From an uncultured Eubacteriales bacterium (GTDB taxonomy: Bacteria; Bacillota; Clostridia; Peptostreptococcales; Anaerovoracaceae), in the NCBI GenBank assembly GCA_902773665.1, contig CACYFF010000025.1, forward strand, positions 1 through 55,149: a stretch of DNA of 55,149 nt, read 5' to 3'. Positions 7,967-16,596 of this stretch are shown piece by piece. The notes beneath the pieces were generated by a model. It saw nothing but the letters and a program-made list of their open reading frames with translations. It had not been told where the DNA came from and did no database searches. Numbering within the stretch: the stretch's first letter is position 1; each line of letters starts with the position of its first letter. Both the position numbers and the translations under genes were made by a program.

Positions 7967-8494
7967 ATGGAAACGAAACGACTCATCCTACGTCCTTCGG
8001 TCTTCGAGGACTGCGTGCGGTTTGCCGAGATGGAAGGTACTGCCGGCGTCCGCAAGGGTTTTACCATGAGCAAGGACTGGGATTACAATAAGATCGCGCC
8101 GGATTTCGTAAAGAAAAGTCTGGACGATACCTGCGAGCAGTGGACCATCGTGCTGAAGGAGACCGGAAAGATCATCGGCCGGGTCATCATCTGCGATATC
8201 AACGAGCACTACGATTCGCTGGATATCACCAGGATCTACATCGGCGAGGACGATCTGCGCGGCAAAGGGCTGGGCAGAGAGGCGCTCGAAGCGCTGCTTG
8301 CCTACAGCTTTAACGAGAAGCATATGGAAAGGGTCACCCTGGACTACGTGACCGGAAACGAAGCCTCGGATCTGTACCGCAGTGTCGGGTTTAAAGACGA
8401 AGGCAACGCCGTGCACTGCGGCAAAAAAGACGGCTACTACGTGGATCTCCACAAGATGGCGATCCTCAGCGGCGAGTATTACGGGAGAAAATAA
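7967..8494 (+). CDS. GNAT acetyltransferase, RimJ/RimL type
   Basis: A 175-residue acetyltransferase. The N-terminus METKRLILRPS is typical of the RimJ/RimL branch. The acetyl-CoA pyrophosphate loop is LRGKGLGREAL, and the end of the fold shows VTGNEASDLYRSVGFKDEG. The substrate could be a protein N-terminus or a small amine. The start at 7967 is set by AAAAGGAGA 8 bases upstream and matches the usual N-terminus; the upstream in-frame ATG at 7892 would precede the promoter. The GyrI-like gene follows after 6 bases. Confidence 0.85.
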   Translation: METKRLILRPSVFEDCVRFAEMEGTAGVRKGFTMSKDWDYNKIAPDFVKKSLDDTCEQWTIVLKETGKIIGRVIICDINEHYDSLDITRIYIGEDDLRGKGLGREALEALLAYSFNEKHMERVTLDYVTGNEASDLYRSVGFKDEGNAVHCGKKDGYYVDLHKMAILSGEYYGRK

Positions 8495-8500
8495 GATACT

Positions 8501-8950
8501 ATGGCAAAGACGATCAACGCGACGATCAAAAATAGAGAAGAACAAGTCGTACACGGGCTCTGGATCCGGTCCACGCTGAATTCCTCCGGTACGGAGTGGG
8601 AAAACCTGATGAGACTCTATTCCAAGCGTTCCGGGGATATGGGGATCCGTTTCGTCATCCGGGAAAATACCGATGAGAAGAGGGATTGCGACCTTTTCTG
8701 CGGCGGTCTGACCGGCGGAGAGGACATCAGCGATTTTACGATCCTGGCAGGAGAATACGTTAGCGTTACCGTAACGCCGAAATTCGGCCTGTTCTGGGGC
8801 TCCGCCATCGAGGAGGCAGAAGTCTACCTCCGGGACGAATGGCCGAAGCAGAGCGGCCGCAAGCTGGACGATTTCCACCTGGAGATCCGGGACATGATGG
8901 GGAAGAAGCCCTCGCTGGAGATCCTGTACCGTCTGCTGCCGGAAGAATAG
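8501..8950 (+). CDS. GyrI-like effector-binding domain protein
   Basis: A 149-residue soluble protein with no DNA-binding segment. The pattern WENLMRLY, FWGSAIEEAEVYLRDEWPKQ, then FHLEIRD and LEILYRLLPEE at the end resembles the stand-alone GyrI-like / bacterial effector-binding domain family, which binds small molecules. The assignment is tentative because no single invariant residue decides it. It directly follows the GNAT gene and ends before a bidirectional terminator. Confidence 0.5.
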   Translation: MAKTINATIKNREEQVVHGLWIRSTLNSSGTEWENLMRLYSKRSGDMGIRFVIRENTDEKRDCDLFCGGLTGGEDISDFTILAGEYVSVTVTPKFGLFWGSAIEEAEVYLRDEWPKQSGRKLDDFHLEIRDMMGKKPSLEILYRLLPEE

Positions 8951-8977
8951 AGCTTGCCGCACCGGCAAAAACGCACG

Positions 8978-9010
8978 AAAAAACCGCCTGAACGCTCAGG
9001 CGGTTTTTAG
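8978..9010. terminator. bidirectional terminator
   Basis: CCGCCTGA (8984-8991) pairs with TCAGGCGG (8996-9003) over a 4-nt loop. A-run on the left and T-run on the right let it work for both the plus-strand GyrI-like gene and the minus-strand rpmB. Confidence 0.85.
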
Positions 9011-9021
9011 ATTCGTTTTTC

Positions 9022-9210
9022 TTACGCTCTGGTAACTTTGCCGGAACGGATGCAGCTGGTGCAGACGTTCTTTCTGACGACGGTGCCGTTTTCCTCAACT
9101 CTTACGCTCTGGATGTTAGCGTTCCACTTTCTTCTGGTGTGTCTGTTGGAGTGGGAAACGTTGTTGCCGGATACCTGGCCCTTACCGCAGATCTCGCACT
9201 TTCTGGACAT
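9022..9210 (-). CDS. rpmB: 50S ribosomal protein L28
   Basis: A 62-residue L28. The sequence begins [11 protein letters not shown] and has the [17 protein letters not shown] core that contacts 23S rRNA. The CxxC pair near the start and a second CTSC pair near the end make this the zinc-ribbon (C+) form. A strong AAGGAGG lies upstream on the minus strand. It is divergent from the asp23-recG cluster, as in many Firmicutes. Confidence 0.95.
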   Translation of the reverse strand: MSRKCEICGKGQVSGNNVSHSNRHTRRKWNANIQSVRVEENGTVVRKNVCTSCIRSGKVTRA

Positions 9211-9301
9211 GTTCTGAACCTCCTTTAATACCCCGAAAAGGGTTGAAATTATTGCTTTTAAACGCCTTTCGAGGCGGTGTCTATGATTTCAGACAGGTGA
9301 T

Positions 9302-9357
9302 ATTGTACCACAGCAATTCATTTGAGGCAACAATTTTTTGCAGGGCTATGGTACAAT
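9302..9357. promoter_or_regulatory. face-to-face divergent promoters of rpmB and asp23
   Basis: TGGTACAAT, an extended -10, occurs once on the plus strand (9349-9357) and once on the minus strand (ATTGTACCA at 9302-9310), as inverted copies about 38 bases apart. The minus copy also has TTGCCT 17 bases upstream. The plus copy has no clear -35. Confidence 0.6.
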
Positions 9358-9381
9358 ATTTTTGTTTACGGGAGGAAAGGC

Positions 9382-9783
9382 ATGCTGACCCAGATCAAGG
9401 ACAATATGGGCACGCTCACGGTGAGCCGCCAGATCATAGACCAGATCATCGAACACGCCTTCGAACCGCTGGAGGGAAAACTCTGGCTGGCGAATTACCG
9501 GGGCGCCGTTTCGGACGTCCTGGTAAAGTTGGGCGGATTCGACGCCATCGCGGAGAAGAAAGTGGAGATGCACGGCGATAAACTGTTTATCCGTCTGTAT
9601 GTCGTATCCCGTCTTGGCGAGAGCATTACGGAAAACTGCGTGCTGGTGATGCAGCGCATCGCGAAGGACGTGACGCAGCTGCTGGAACTTTCGCTGGAAA
9701 ACATCGAGATCCGGATCACGGGAACGGTCTCCAAGAACAATAATATCGCGATGCTCAACGACCGGAAGATCACCTATGAGTAA
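9382..9783 (+). CDS. Asp23/Gls24 family envelope stress protein
   Basis: A 133-residue protein of the Asp23/Gls24 family, small proteins often upstream of fakA/recG in Firmicutes and linked to cell-envelope homeostasis. GTLTVSRQIIDQII, then LYVVSRLGESITENC and VTQLLELSLENIEIRITG are family-typical. The ATG at 9382 is chosen for its GGGAGGAAAGG RBS; the longer frame from 9322 would start upstream of the promoter. It overlaps recG by 8 bases. The fatty-acid kinase gene fakA (yloV), usually found between the two, is absent. Confidence 0.8.
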   Translation: MLTQIKDNMGTLTVSRQIIDQIIEHAFEPLEGKLWLANYRGAVSDVLVKLGGFDAIAEKKVEMHGDKLFIRLYVVSRLGESITENCVLVMQRIAKDVTQLLELSLENIEIRITGTVSKNNNIAMLNDRKITYE

Positions 9784-11845
9784 AAACGTTACGAAAATAG
9801 AACTGAATTCCCCCATGGAGGACCTGAAGGGCGTGGGACCCAAGAAGGCGCAGTGCTTCGCGAAAGCGGGCATCCTGCGTCTTTCCGACATGCTCTGGGA
9901 CTTTCCCAGGGATTATGAGGACCTGCGAAGCAAGACCTGCATCGCGGACCTGAAGGAAGGCGAAAAGACGCTGGTCGTTGCCAGGGTCATCCAGGCGCGG
10001 TTCGGCCGCGGCTTTGGCAGAAAGCGTACCTTCCACGTGTTGGCGGAGGACGCCACCGGCCGGCTGGACATCATCTTCTTCATGGCCGGTTTTATGGGCA
10101 GAACGTTTACGATCGGCGAGGAATACCGCTTCTACGGCAAGCCGAAACTGGAAAAAGGGCGGGCTGTGATGTTCCAGCCCACGTTTGCGAAGGCGGACGA
10201 CGACGCCCAGACCGGCATCCTGCCGGTCTATACCTTAACGCGGGGCGTGACCCAGAAGGAGATGCGGCGCTTCTCCCGGCTGGCGCTGGAACTGGCGGAA
10301 GGGCAGTTCTCCGGAGAGAAGGAGACCCTGCCGGCTTCCGTCATAGAAAGCGCCAACCTCTGCAGCCTGGAATATGCGCTGCGGAACGTCCACTATCCGG
10401 AGGGCCGGGAGGAATATTCCCAGGCCCGGTACCGTCTGGTCTATGAAGAATTGTTCGACTTAAAGACCGCCCTGATGCTGAGCAAGGACCGTTTTGGTTC
10501 TGGGCGCAAGGGTATTGCCTTTACCGGTCATCTGGACGAGGTCTTTGTGGAAAAACTGCCCTACGAGCTGACGAATGCCCAGAAGCGATGCCTGCTGGAG
10601 ATCCGCGCGGACATGGCCTCTCCCAAAGCCATGAACCGGCTCATCCAGGGCGACGTAGGCTCCGGCAAGACCGCCGTAGCCCAGTGCGCCATGCTGAAGG
10701 CCGTCTCCAGCGGCTATCAGGCCGCCTTTATGGCACCCACGGAACTGCTGGCTGCCCAGCATCTGGAGACCCTTACGAAGGATTTCGAAGGCCTGGACGT
10801 GAACGTCGTGCTGTTAACGGGGTCGCAGAAAGCTTCGGAGCGGAAAAAGACGCTGGCCGCCATAGAATGCGGGGAAGCGGACATCGTGGTCGGCACCCAC
10901 GCCGTCATCTCCGAAAAGGTGAAGTTTAAGGCGCTGGGCCTGGTCATCACCGACGAGCAGCACCGCTTCGGTGTAAACCAGCGGCAGATGCTGACGGCGA
11001 AGGGCGAAAACCCGGACGTTCTCGTCATGACGGCTACGCCGATCCCCAGAACGCTGGCCGTCGTGCTGTACGGCGATCTGGACGTCTCCATCATCGACGA
11101 ACTGCCGCCGGGCAGAAAGCCCATCGTAACGAAGCGCTACGACGAGGAGACCCGCCGGCAGGCCTACGATCTGATGGCGCAGCAGGTGGCAAAGGGACGG
11201 CAGGCCTACATCGTGGCGCCGCTGATCGCGGACTCCGAGAGCATCGAGAGCCGCTCCGCGGAAAGCCTGTTCGAGGAGCTGCAGGAAACGTATCCGTCCA
11301 TCCGCTTCGCGCTGCTGCACGGCGCCATGAAACAGGCGGAAAAGGATGCCGTCATGGAAGCTTTCTACCGCGGGGAGACGGATGTGTTGGTCTCCACGGT
11401 GGTCATCGAAGTCGGCATCAACGTGCCCAACGCCTGTGTGATGCTGATCGAAAACGCGGAGCGCTTCGGTCTGGCGCAGCTGCACCAGCTGCGGGGCCGC
11501 GTGGGCAGAGGCAGCGAACAGAGTTGGTGTCTAATCGTGACCGGCGAAGACAGCGACATCGCCCGCATGCGCGCCGAGACCATGTGCGAGAGCAGCGACG
11601 GTTTCTACATCGCGGAGAAGGACCTGGAGATGAGAGGACCGGGCGAACTGTTCGGCTTCCGGCAGCACGGCCTGCCCCAACTGAAACTGGCGGATCCCGT
11701 GCGGCATGTAAAAGTCGTGGAAAGGGCGGCAAAGGATGCGGAAGCGCTCCTGGCGGCGGATCCGGGGCTCACCGCACCGGAAAATGCGGGGCTGAAGTCA
11801 AAAATAGACCAAACATTTGCCACGGCAGGCGAACTTATACTATAA
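9776..11845 (+). CDS. recG: ATP-dependent DNA helicase RecG
   Basis: RecG remodels stalled replication forks and Holliday junctions. This 689-residue protein has the N-terminal wedge/OB region opening with LKGVGPKKAQCF, Walker A GDVGSGKT at about residue 295, the DEQH Walker B box (TDEQHRFGV), TATPIPRTL motif III and the C-terminal motifs STVVIEVGINVPNA and QLRGRVGRG. The length is normal. It overlaps the asp23-like gene at its start, and its stop codon lies inside the predicted -10 box of rsmD. Confidence 0.96.
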   Translation: MSKNVTKIELNSPMEDLKGVGPKKAQCFAKAGILRLSDMLWDFPRDYEDLRSKTCIADLKEGEKTLVVARVIQARFGRGFGRKRTFHVLAEDATGRLDIIFFMAGFMGRTFTIGEEYRFYGKPKLEKGRAVMFQPTFAKADDDAQTGILPVYTLTRGVTQKEMRRFSRLALELAEGQFSGEKETLPASVIESANLCSLEYALRNVHYPEGREEYSQARYRLVYEELFDLKTALMLSKDRFGSGRKGIAFTGHLDEVFVEKLPYELTNAQKRCLLEIRADMASPKAMNRLIQGDVGSGKTAVAQCAMLKAVSSGYQAAFMAPTELLAAQHLETLTKDFEGLDVNVVLLTGSQKASERKKTLAAIECGEADIVVGTHAVISEKVKFKALGLVITDEQHRFGVNQRQMLTAKGENPDVLVMTATPIPRTLAVVLYGDLDVSIIDELPPGRKPIVTKRYDEETRRQAYDLMAQQVAKGRQAYIVAPLIADSESIESRSAESLFEELQETYPSIRFALLHGAMKQAEKDAVMEAFYRGETDVLVSTVVIEVGINVPNACVMLIENAERFGLAQLHQLRGRVGRGSEQSWCLIVTGEDSDIARMRAETMCESSDGFYIAEKDLEMRGPGELFGFRQHGLPQLKLADPVRHVKVVERAAKDAEALLAADPGLTAPENAGLKSKIDQTFATAGELIL

Positions 11846-11846
11846 T
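11817..11846 (+). promoter_or_regulatory. rsmD promoter, predicted to give a leaderless mRNA
   Basis: TTGCCA (11817-11822), 18-base spacer, TATAAT (11841-11846). The expected start of transcription, 7 bases past the -10, is the A of the rsmD ATG at 11853. Confidence 0.55.
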
Positions 11847-11852
11847 GTCTGC

Positions 11853-12407
11853 ATGAGGATCATAGCAGGAGAATTAAAAGGGCGGCGCTTAAAGTCTCCC
11901 AAGACGGACGATGTGCGTCCGACAAGCGATAAAGTAAAAGAAGCGGTGTTCAGCATGCTCCTTCCCTGGATGGAAGGGGAGTTCGTGTGTATGGACGTTT
12001 TCGCGGGCTCCGGCAATCTGGGGCTGGAATCCATCAGCCGCGGCGCGGCGAAAGTCTTTTTTTCCGACAGCAGCCGGGAGAGCCTGGCGCTGTGCCGGGA
12101 GAACGCGAAGATCTGCGGCGTGGACGACCGGTGCGTCTTTCTTTCCGGCGACTTCCGCAGCAACATCCGCAGGGTAAAGGAGACAGTGGATATCTTCTTC
12201 CTGGATCCGCCCTATGCGGACAAGTCCATCCCCGATGCGCTGAAGGCCATCGACGAGGCCGGCAACTGCAAGCCCGGCACGGTGGTCGTCTGCGAACACC
12301 GTCATAAAGATACGCTCCCGGAACAGATGCACGGCTTTTCCTGCATCAAAGACAGACGCTACGGCGCTACCGGGGTCACCATTTACGAAAGAGACAAGGA
12401 AGAATGA
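11853..12407 (+). CDS. rsmD: 16S rRNA (guanine966-N2)-methyltransferase RsmD
   Basis: This 184-residue class I SAM methyltransferase modifies G966 of 16S rRNA. It starts MRIIAGELKGRRL, has RPTSDKVKEAVFSML, the SAM site MDVFAGSGNLGLE, and the catalytic NPPY-type motif as FLDPPY. The start is set by the family N-terminus; no Shine-Dalgarno is visible upstream, and a -10 box ends 6 bases before the ATG, which suggests leaderless initiation. It overlaps coaD by 4 bases. Confidence 0.92.
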   Translation: MRIIAGELKGRRLKSPKTDDVRPTSDKVKEAVFSMLLPWMEGEFVCMDVFAGSGNLGLESISRGAAKVFFSDSSRESLALCRENAKICGVDDRCVFLSGDFRSNIRRVKETVDIFFLDPPYADKSIPDALKAIDEAGNCKPGTVVVCEHRHKDTLPEQMHGFSCIKDRRYGATGVTIYERDKEE

Positions 12408-12883
12408 GAACAGCCATATTTGCCGGATCCTTCGATCCGATCCACAACGGCCATCTGGACATCATTACCCGGGCTGCGAAGATGTACGACGAATTTACGG
12501 TAGCCGTTACCGTCAATCTGTCTAAAAAATCGCTTTTTACGCCCGAAGAGAGGATGGCTCTCATCGAGGAACTGACGGCGGATCTGCCCAACGTAAAGGT
12601 CGTCCGCATCGACGGTCTGCGGGCGGACTACGTGAACGCCCATGCCTTTACGGCGGACGTGCGCAGCCTGCGCAACACGGCGGATTTTAATTACGAAATG
12701 CCTATAGCGCAGGGAAGCGCTTATTTGTATAATAATACGGAGACTGTGTTCCTGTTCACCGACCCGAAGTGGTCGTTCCTGAGCAGCACCATGATAAAAG
12801 AAGTGGCCAGCCTGGGCGGCGACATCAGCGCCTGGGTGCCGGCCAACGTTTTGCATAGCATCTTAGAAAAATACCGGAAGTAG
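12404..12883 (+). CDS. coaD: phosphopantetheine adenylyltransferase
   Basis: CoaD makes dephospho-CoA from 4'-phosphopantetheine and ATP. This 159-residue protein has the nucleotidyltransferase motif AGSFDPIHNGHLDII at the N-terminus and, near the C-terminus, the SSTMIKEVA motif (ISSTxxRE in most homologues). The length is typical. It is translationally coupled to rsmD by a 4-base overlap, the standard rsmD-coaD pair. Confidence 0.95.
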   Translation: MRTAIFAGSFDPIHNGHLDIITRAAKMYDEFTVAVTVNLSKKSLFTPEERMALIEELTADLPNVKVVRIDGLRADYVNAHAFTADVRSLRNTADFNYEMPIAQGSAYLYNNTETVFLFTDPKWSFLSSTMIKEVASLGGDISAWVPANVLHSILEKYRK

Positions 12884-12893
12884 GGGGTAACAC

Positions 12894-13421
12894 ATGAAAG
12901 TTTTGGAATTACTGGACGAACTGGACGAGATCATCGAAGTCGCATCTTCCGTTCCCGTCGTACGCAAGGTTATGGTCGATCCCAACGAAGTAACGGAGAT
13001 CGTCAAGGAGATCCGTCTGGAGCTTCCCGATGAGATCCAGCAGGCGCAGTGGATCAAGAACGAGAGACAGCGCATCCTGGACGAAGCCAAGGCTGAGTAC
13101 GAATCCATCCTGAACGAAGCGCGCCAGAAGGCGGACGCTCTGGTGGAGAACGACGAGATCACTGTAAAGGCAAAGGCCAGAGCCGACGAGATCCTGCGCA
13201 TCGCACAGGAGAATTCCCAGGTCATGAAAATGTCCATCCTGGACTACACCGACTCCATGCTGTACAACCTGCAGGAGAAGGTGGACCAGATGTACGCTAC
13301 GTACTTCACCGACATGTACGACGATCTGCAGGCGACGTTCGACAAGATCAACAACAACATCGCCACCTCCAGAAACGAGGTCAAGGAACAGATCTACAAG
13401 TCCCAGGTGGAGAAGGACTGA
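12894..13421 (+). CDS. conserved coiled-coil protein of the coaD-tmcAL cluster, function unknown
   Basis: A 175-residue acidic protein, predicted mostly helical, with a long coiled coil from about residue 55 to 110 rich in Glu, Ala, Lys and Arg, and a helical C-terminus. It lacks a signal peptide or membrane helix. The middle resembles the stalk-like helices of V-/F-type ATPase peripheral subunits, which many coiled coils do, so I do not infer a function. It has a GGGGG-containing RBS and sits 10 bases after coaD and 1 base before tmcAL. Confidence 0.65.
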   Translation: MKVLELLDELDEIIEVASSVPVVRKVMVDPNEVTEIVKEIRLELPDEIQQAQWIKNERQRILDEAKAEYESILNEARQKADALVENDEITVKAKARADEILRIAQENSQVMKMSILDYTDSMLYNLQEKVDQMYATYFTDMYDDLQATFDKINNNIATSRNEVKEQIYKSQVEKD

Positions 13422-13422
13422 T

Positions 13423-14643
13423 ATGTCCGTCGCAGGCATCATCGCCGAATTCGACCCGTTCCACAACGGGCACCAATATCTGATCGATACGGTCCGCAGA
13501 GAACTTTCTCCCCGGGCCGTTGTTTGCGTGATGAGCGGAAACTTTACCCAGCGGGGCGAACCGGCCATCCTGGACAAGTTTACGAGGGCGCAGCTGGCTG
13601 TAAAGGGCGGCGCCGACCTCGTCGTGGAGCTGCCGGTATGCTGCGCGGTGAACGCTGCCAGAGAATTCGCCTTCGGCGGCGTGCGTACGCTGCATCTGCT
13701 GGGCTTTGTGACCCACCTTGCCTTCGGCTCGGAAACAGGGGATGTTAATCTGTTGGAACGGGCCGCTGAACTGGCTCTGAAAGAAAACGATGCGTTCCGC
13801 AAAGCGCTGAAGGGGCAGATGGAGGCGGGACGGCCCTACGGCACCGCCTATGCCCGGGCTTTGAAAGCCGTTCTGGGGCCTGAGATCGCCGATTTCCCGG
13901 ACTTTCCGGCGTCGAACGATATCCTTGCCCTCGAATACATAAAACAGCTGAAACAGGGAATTTCAGACATGCAGCCCTACGCCGTAAAGCGGGCCGGAGC
14001 AGGGCATAAGGACACAGAGGTCGGTAAGGTCTATTCCAGCGGGGAAGCGATCCGCATGATGCTCACCTACGAGACAGATCCGGAAGAGATCCGGGACGAA
14101 ATGCCCGGTTTTACGGTCGAAGCGCTGGAAAACTTCAATTTCCTGCCGGACATGGAAGACCGTATGCTGGATCTGCTGCGCTACCGCATTCCGCAGCTGT
14201 CGCTATCTGCCATCATGAGCGCCCCCGGCGTGTCCGAAGGGCTGGAGAACGTCGTAAAGCGGGAGATCCGCAAAGCGGAAAGCTACGGCGGCCTGGTGAA
14301 GAGCATCCGCAGCAAGCGCTATCCCGAAAGCCGCATCGCCCGCATCCTGACGCAGATCCTCCTGGGGATCGACGATCACTATCTGGCGAATCTGCTGTTG
14401 GAACCTCCCTACGTAAAGGTGCTGGCCTTCAACGAGACCGGCGCGGAGCTCATCAAGGAAGCCCGGGAACGCAGAAGGGCGGAGATCGTCATCAACCCGA
14501 GCAAGATCGATTGGGGAACACGTGGTACGCCTGCCAATCTTCTCCTGGATATGCGCGCTTCTGAGGTTTACGGAATTTTACAGGGACTTTCGCCGTATAA
14601 ATCTTCGGATTATGTGAATATACCGAAAATATTACGGAATTAG
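13423..14643 (+). CDS. tmcAL: tRNA(Met) cytidine acetate ligase
   Basis: TmcAL (YlbM) forms N4-acetylcytidine at the wobble position of elongator tRNA-Met using acetate and ATP. The 406-residue protein opens with AGIIAEFDPFHNGHQYLI, the HxGH-type nucleotidyltransferase motif, and has VMSGNFTQRGEPAI and ADLVVELP. The C-terminal half is the helical tRNA-binding part. It begins one base after the upstream stop, so it is the last gene of a coaD operon. Confidence 0.92.
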   Translation: MSVAGIIAEFDPFHNGHQYLIDTVRRELSPRAVVCVMSGNFTQRGEPAILDKFTRAQLAVKGGADLVVELPVCCAVNAAREFAFGGVRTLHLLGFVTHLAFGSETGDVNLLERAAELALKENDAFRKALKGQMEAGRPYGTAYARALKAVLGPEIADFPDFPASNDILALEYIKQLKQGISDMQPYAVKRAGAGHKDTEVGKVYSSGEAIRMMLTYETDPEEIRDEMPGFTVEALENFNFLPDMEDRMLDLLRYRIPQLSLSAIMSAPGVSEGLENVVKREIRKAESYGGLVKSIRSKRYPESRIARILTQILLGIDDHYLANLLLEPPYVKVLAFNETGAELIKEARERRRAEIVINPSKIDWGTRGTPANLLLDMRASEVYGILQGLSPYKSSDYVNIPKILRN

Positions 14644-14696
14644 AGGTTAGCATTTGCTAACAAATTAAAACTGTTATTCAGCGAGTTTCTCCCTGT

Positions 14697-14736
14697 TATA
14701 TAATTAACATGCGTACATTCATACGCATGTTTTTTC
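14697..14736 (+). terminator. terminator of the coaD-tmcAL operon, directly behind a -10-like box
   Basis: AACATGCGTA (14706-14715) pairs perfectly with TACGCATGTT (14722-14731) and is followed by T residues to 14735. A TATAAT (14699-14704) sits directly 5' of the stem. If that -10 is used, a very short terminated RNA or attenuated leader of the hydrogenase operon would result. No good -35 is visible. Confidence 0.75.
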
Positions 14737-14763
14737 ATGTTAAGACCCTGGGAGGTAACAGCA

Positions 14764-16596
14764 TTGAGCAGACTAAGCATCATTACGCCCAGCCAGGCTC
14801 AGACGACGGTGGAATCGCTGTATAAAGACCTGGAACGGCGCATCATCGCAAGCCCGCCGGGACTCTGTCCTGTCGACATGGCGGCATCGTTTTTAAAGTT
14901 ATGCCACGCTCAGACCTGCGGCAAATGTACGCCGTGCCGCATCGGTCTCGCACAACTGGGCAATCTGCTGGATGACGTGTTATCCGGCAACGCCGACATG
15001 GATACGCTGCAGCTCATCGAAGATACGGCCCAGACCATCTACGATACGGCGGACTGCGCCATCGGCTACGAGGCGGCGAACATGGTGCTGAAGGGCGTCC
15101 ACGGTTTCCGCGACGACTATATCGAGCACATCCAGCACAACCGCTGCACCGCCACCCTCAATCAGCCCGTGCCCTGCGTATCCCAGTGCCCGGCCCACGT
15201 GGATATCCCGGGATACATCGCACTGGTCAACGAAGGCCGCTACGACGACGCTGTGCGGCTCATTCGCCAGGACAATCCCTTCGTTACGACCTGCGCCTTC
15301 ATCTGCGAACATCCCTGCGAAAACCGCTGCCGCCGCAACATGCTGGACGACTCCGTCAACATCCGCGGCATCAAGCGCTTCGCAGCAGACCATATCTCCA
15401 ACGACTACGTACCGGCGCTGGCAGAACCCACCGGCAAGAAAGTCGCCGTCATCGGCGGCGGCCCCGGCGGCCTGTCCGCAGCCTATTATCTCTCGATCAT
15501 GGGTCACAAGGTGACCGTCTTCGAGCAGAGAGATAAGCTTGGCGGCATGCTGCGCTACGGCATCCCCAGCTACCGTCTGCCCAGAGAGAGACTGGATGAC
15601 GAAATTAAGCACATCCTGTCCACCGGCATCGAAGTCAAGACCAACATCAGCATCGGCAAGGATCTGCCCATCTCCAAGATCCAGAAGCAGTACGATGCAA
15701 TCTATATCGCCATCGGCGCCCACATCGACAAGAAGATCGGCATCGAAGGCGAGGACAGCAACAACGTCATCTCCGCGGTGGAGATGCTGCGTGCCATCGG
15801 CGACGGCAACTATCCCGACTTCAAGGGCAAGAATATCGTAGTCATCGGCGGCGGCAACGTCGCCATGGACGTGGTGAGAAGCTCCGTCCGTCTGGGTGCT
15901 GAGAAGGTCACCTGCGTCTACAGAAGACGCCAGGAAGACATGACGGCTCTGGAGGAAGAAGTGGAAGGCGCCATCGCAGAAGGCGTCGTCATGGCGACTC
16001 TGAAAGCGCCCGTCCGCATCGAGGCGGATGAGAACGGCAACGCCGTGGCGCTGTGGGTGAAGCCCCAGATCATCTCCAAGGTGAAGGGCGGCAGACCCAG
16101 CCCCGCGAACTCCAAGATGGACGAGGAGCGCATCCCCGCGGATCTCATCATCGTGTCCATCGGCCAGGGCATCGAATCCCACGAATTCGAGAAGGCGGGC
16201 ATCCCCGTCAAGAGAGGCAACTTCGAGGCCATGGATCTGGGCGGCGTCGGCGTTTCCGAAGGCCTGTTCGCCGGCGGCGACTGCGTCACCGGACCTGCCA
16301 CCGTCATCCGCGCCATCGCAGCAGGCAAAGTCGCGGCGGCCAACATCGACGAATATCTCGGGTTCAAGCACACCATCGCCCACGACGTGGAGATCCCCGA
16401 ACCCAAGATGCGCAACCAGGAACCCTGCGGCCGCGTGGAGATGCACGAGAGAGACCCCTTCGAAAGAAAGTGCGACTTCTCCTGCATCGAAGACGGCATG
16501 ACGGAAGAAGAGATGCTGCAGGAGACGTCCAGATGTCTGCGCTGCGACCACTACGGATACGGCGTCTTTAAGGGCGGGAGGTTAAGAGAATGGTAA
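14764..16596 (+). CDS. GltD-like NAD(P)-binding flavoprotein with NuoF-type Fe-S domain
   Basis: A 610-residue electron-transfer subunit. Residues 1-115 are the C-terminal 4Fe-4S part of a NuoF/HydB subunit (CGKCTPCRIG); the NADH/FMN domain of true NuoF is missing. Then come a cysteine-rich Fer4_20 segment (CVSQCPAHVDIPGYI; CEHPCENRC) and a GltD-like oxidoreductase with an FAD loop GGGPGGLSAAYY and an NAD(P) loop GGGNVAMD. The start is TTG at 14764 behind GGGAGG; no ATG fits that RBS. It overlaps the hydrogenase gene by 7 bases, so it should pass electrons between NAD(P)H and the hydrogenase. Bifurcation is possible but not shown. Confidence 0.8.
   Translation: MSRLSIITPSQAQTTVESLYKDLERRIIASPPGLCPVDMAASFLKLCHAQTCGKCTPCRIGLAQLGNLLDDVLSGNADMDTLQLIEDTAQTIYDTADCAIGYEAANMVLKGVHGFRDDYIEHIQHNRCTATLNQPVPCVSQCPAHVDIPGYIALVNEGRYDDAVRLIRQDNPFVTTCAFICEHPCENRCRRNMLDDSVNIRGIKRFAADHISNDYVPALAEPTGKKVAVIGGGPGGLSAAYYLSIMGHKVTVFEQRDKLGGMLRYGIPSYRLPRERLDDEIKHILSTGIEVKTNISIGKDLPISKIQKQYDAIYIAIGAHIDKKIGIEGEDSNNVISAVEMLRAIGDGNYPDFKGKNIVVIGGGNVAMDVVRSSVRLGAEKVTCVYRRRQEDMTALEEEVEGAIAEGVVMATLKAPVRIEADENGNAVALWVKPQIISKVKGGRPSPANSKMDEERIPADLIIVSIGQGIESHEFEKAGIPVKRGNFEAMDLGGVGVSEGLFAGGDCVTGPATVIRAIAAGKVAAANIDEYLGFKHTIAHDVEIPEPKMRNQEPCGRVEMHERDPFERKCDFSCIEDGMTEEEMLQETSRCLRCDHYGYGVFKGGRLREW

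Noticed and set aside
14980-16551. 523-codon minus-strand frame over the flavoprotein gene
   Set aside because: Composition is a simple complement of the plus-strand coding pattern, with no RBS and no motifs.
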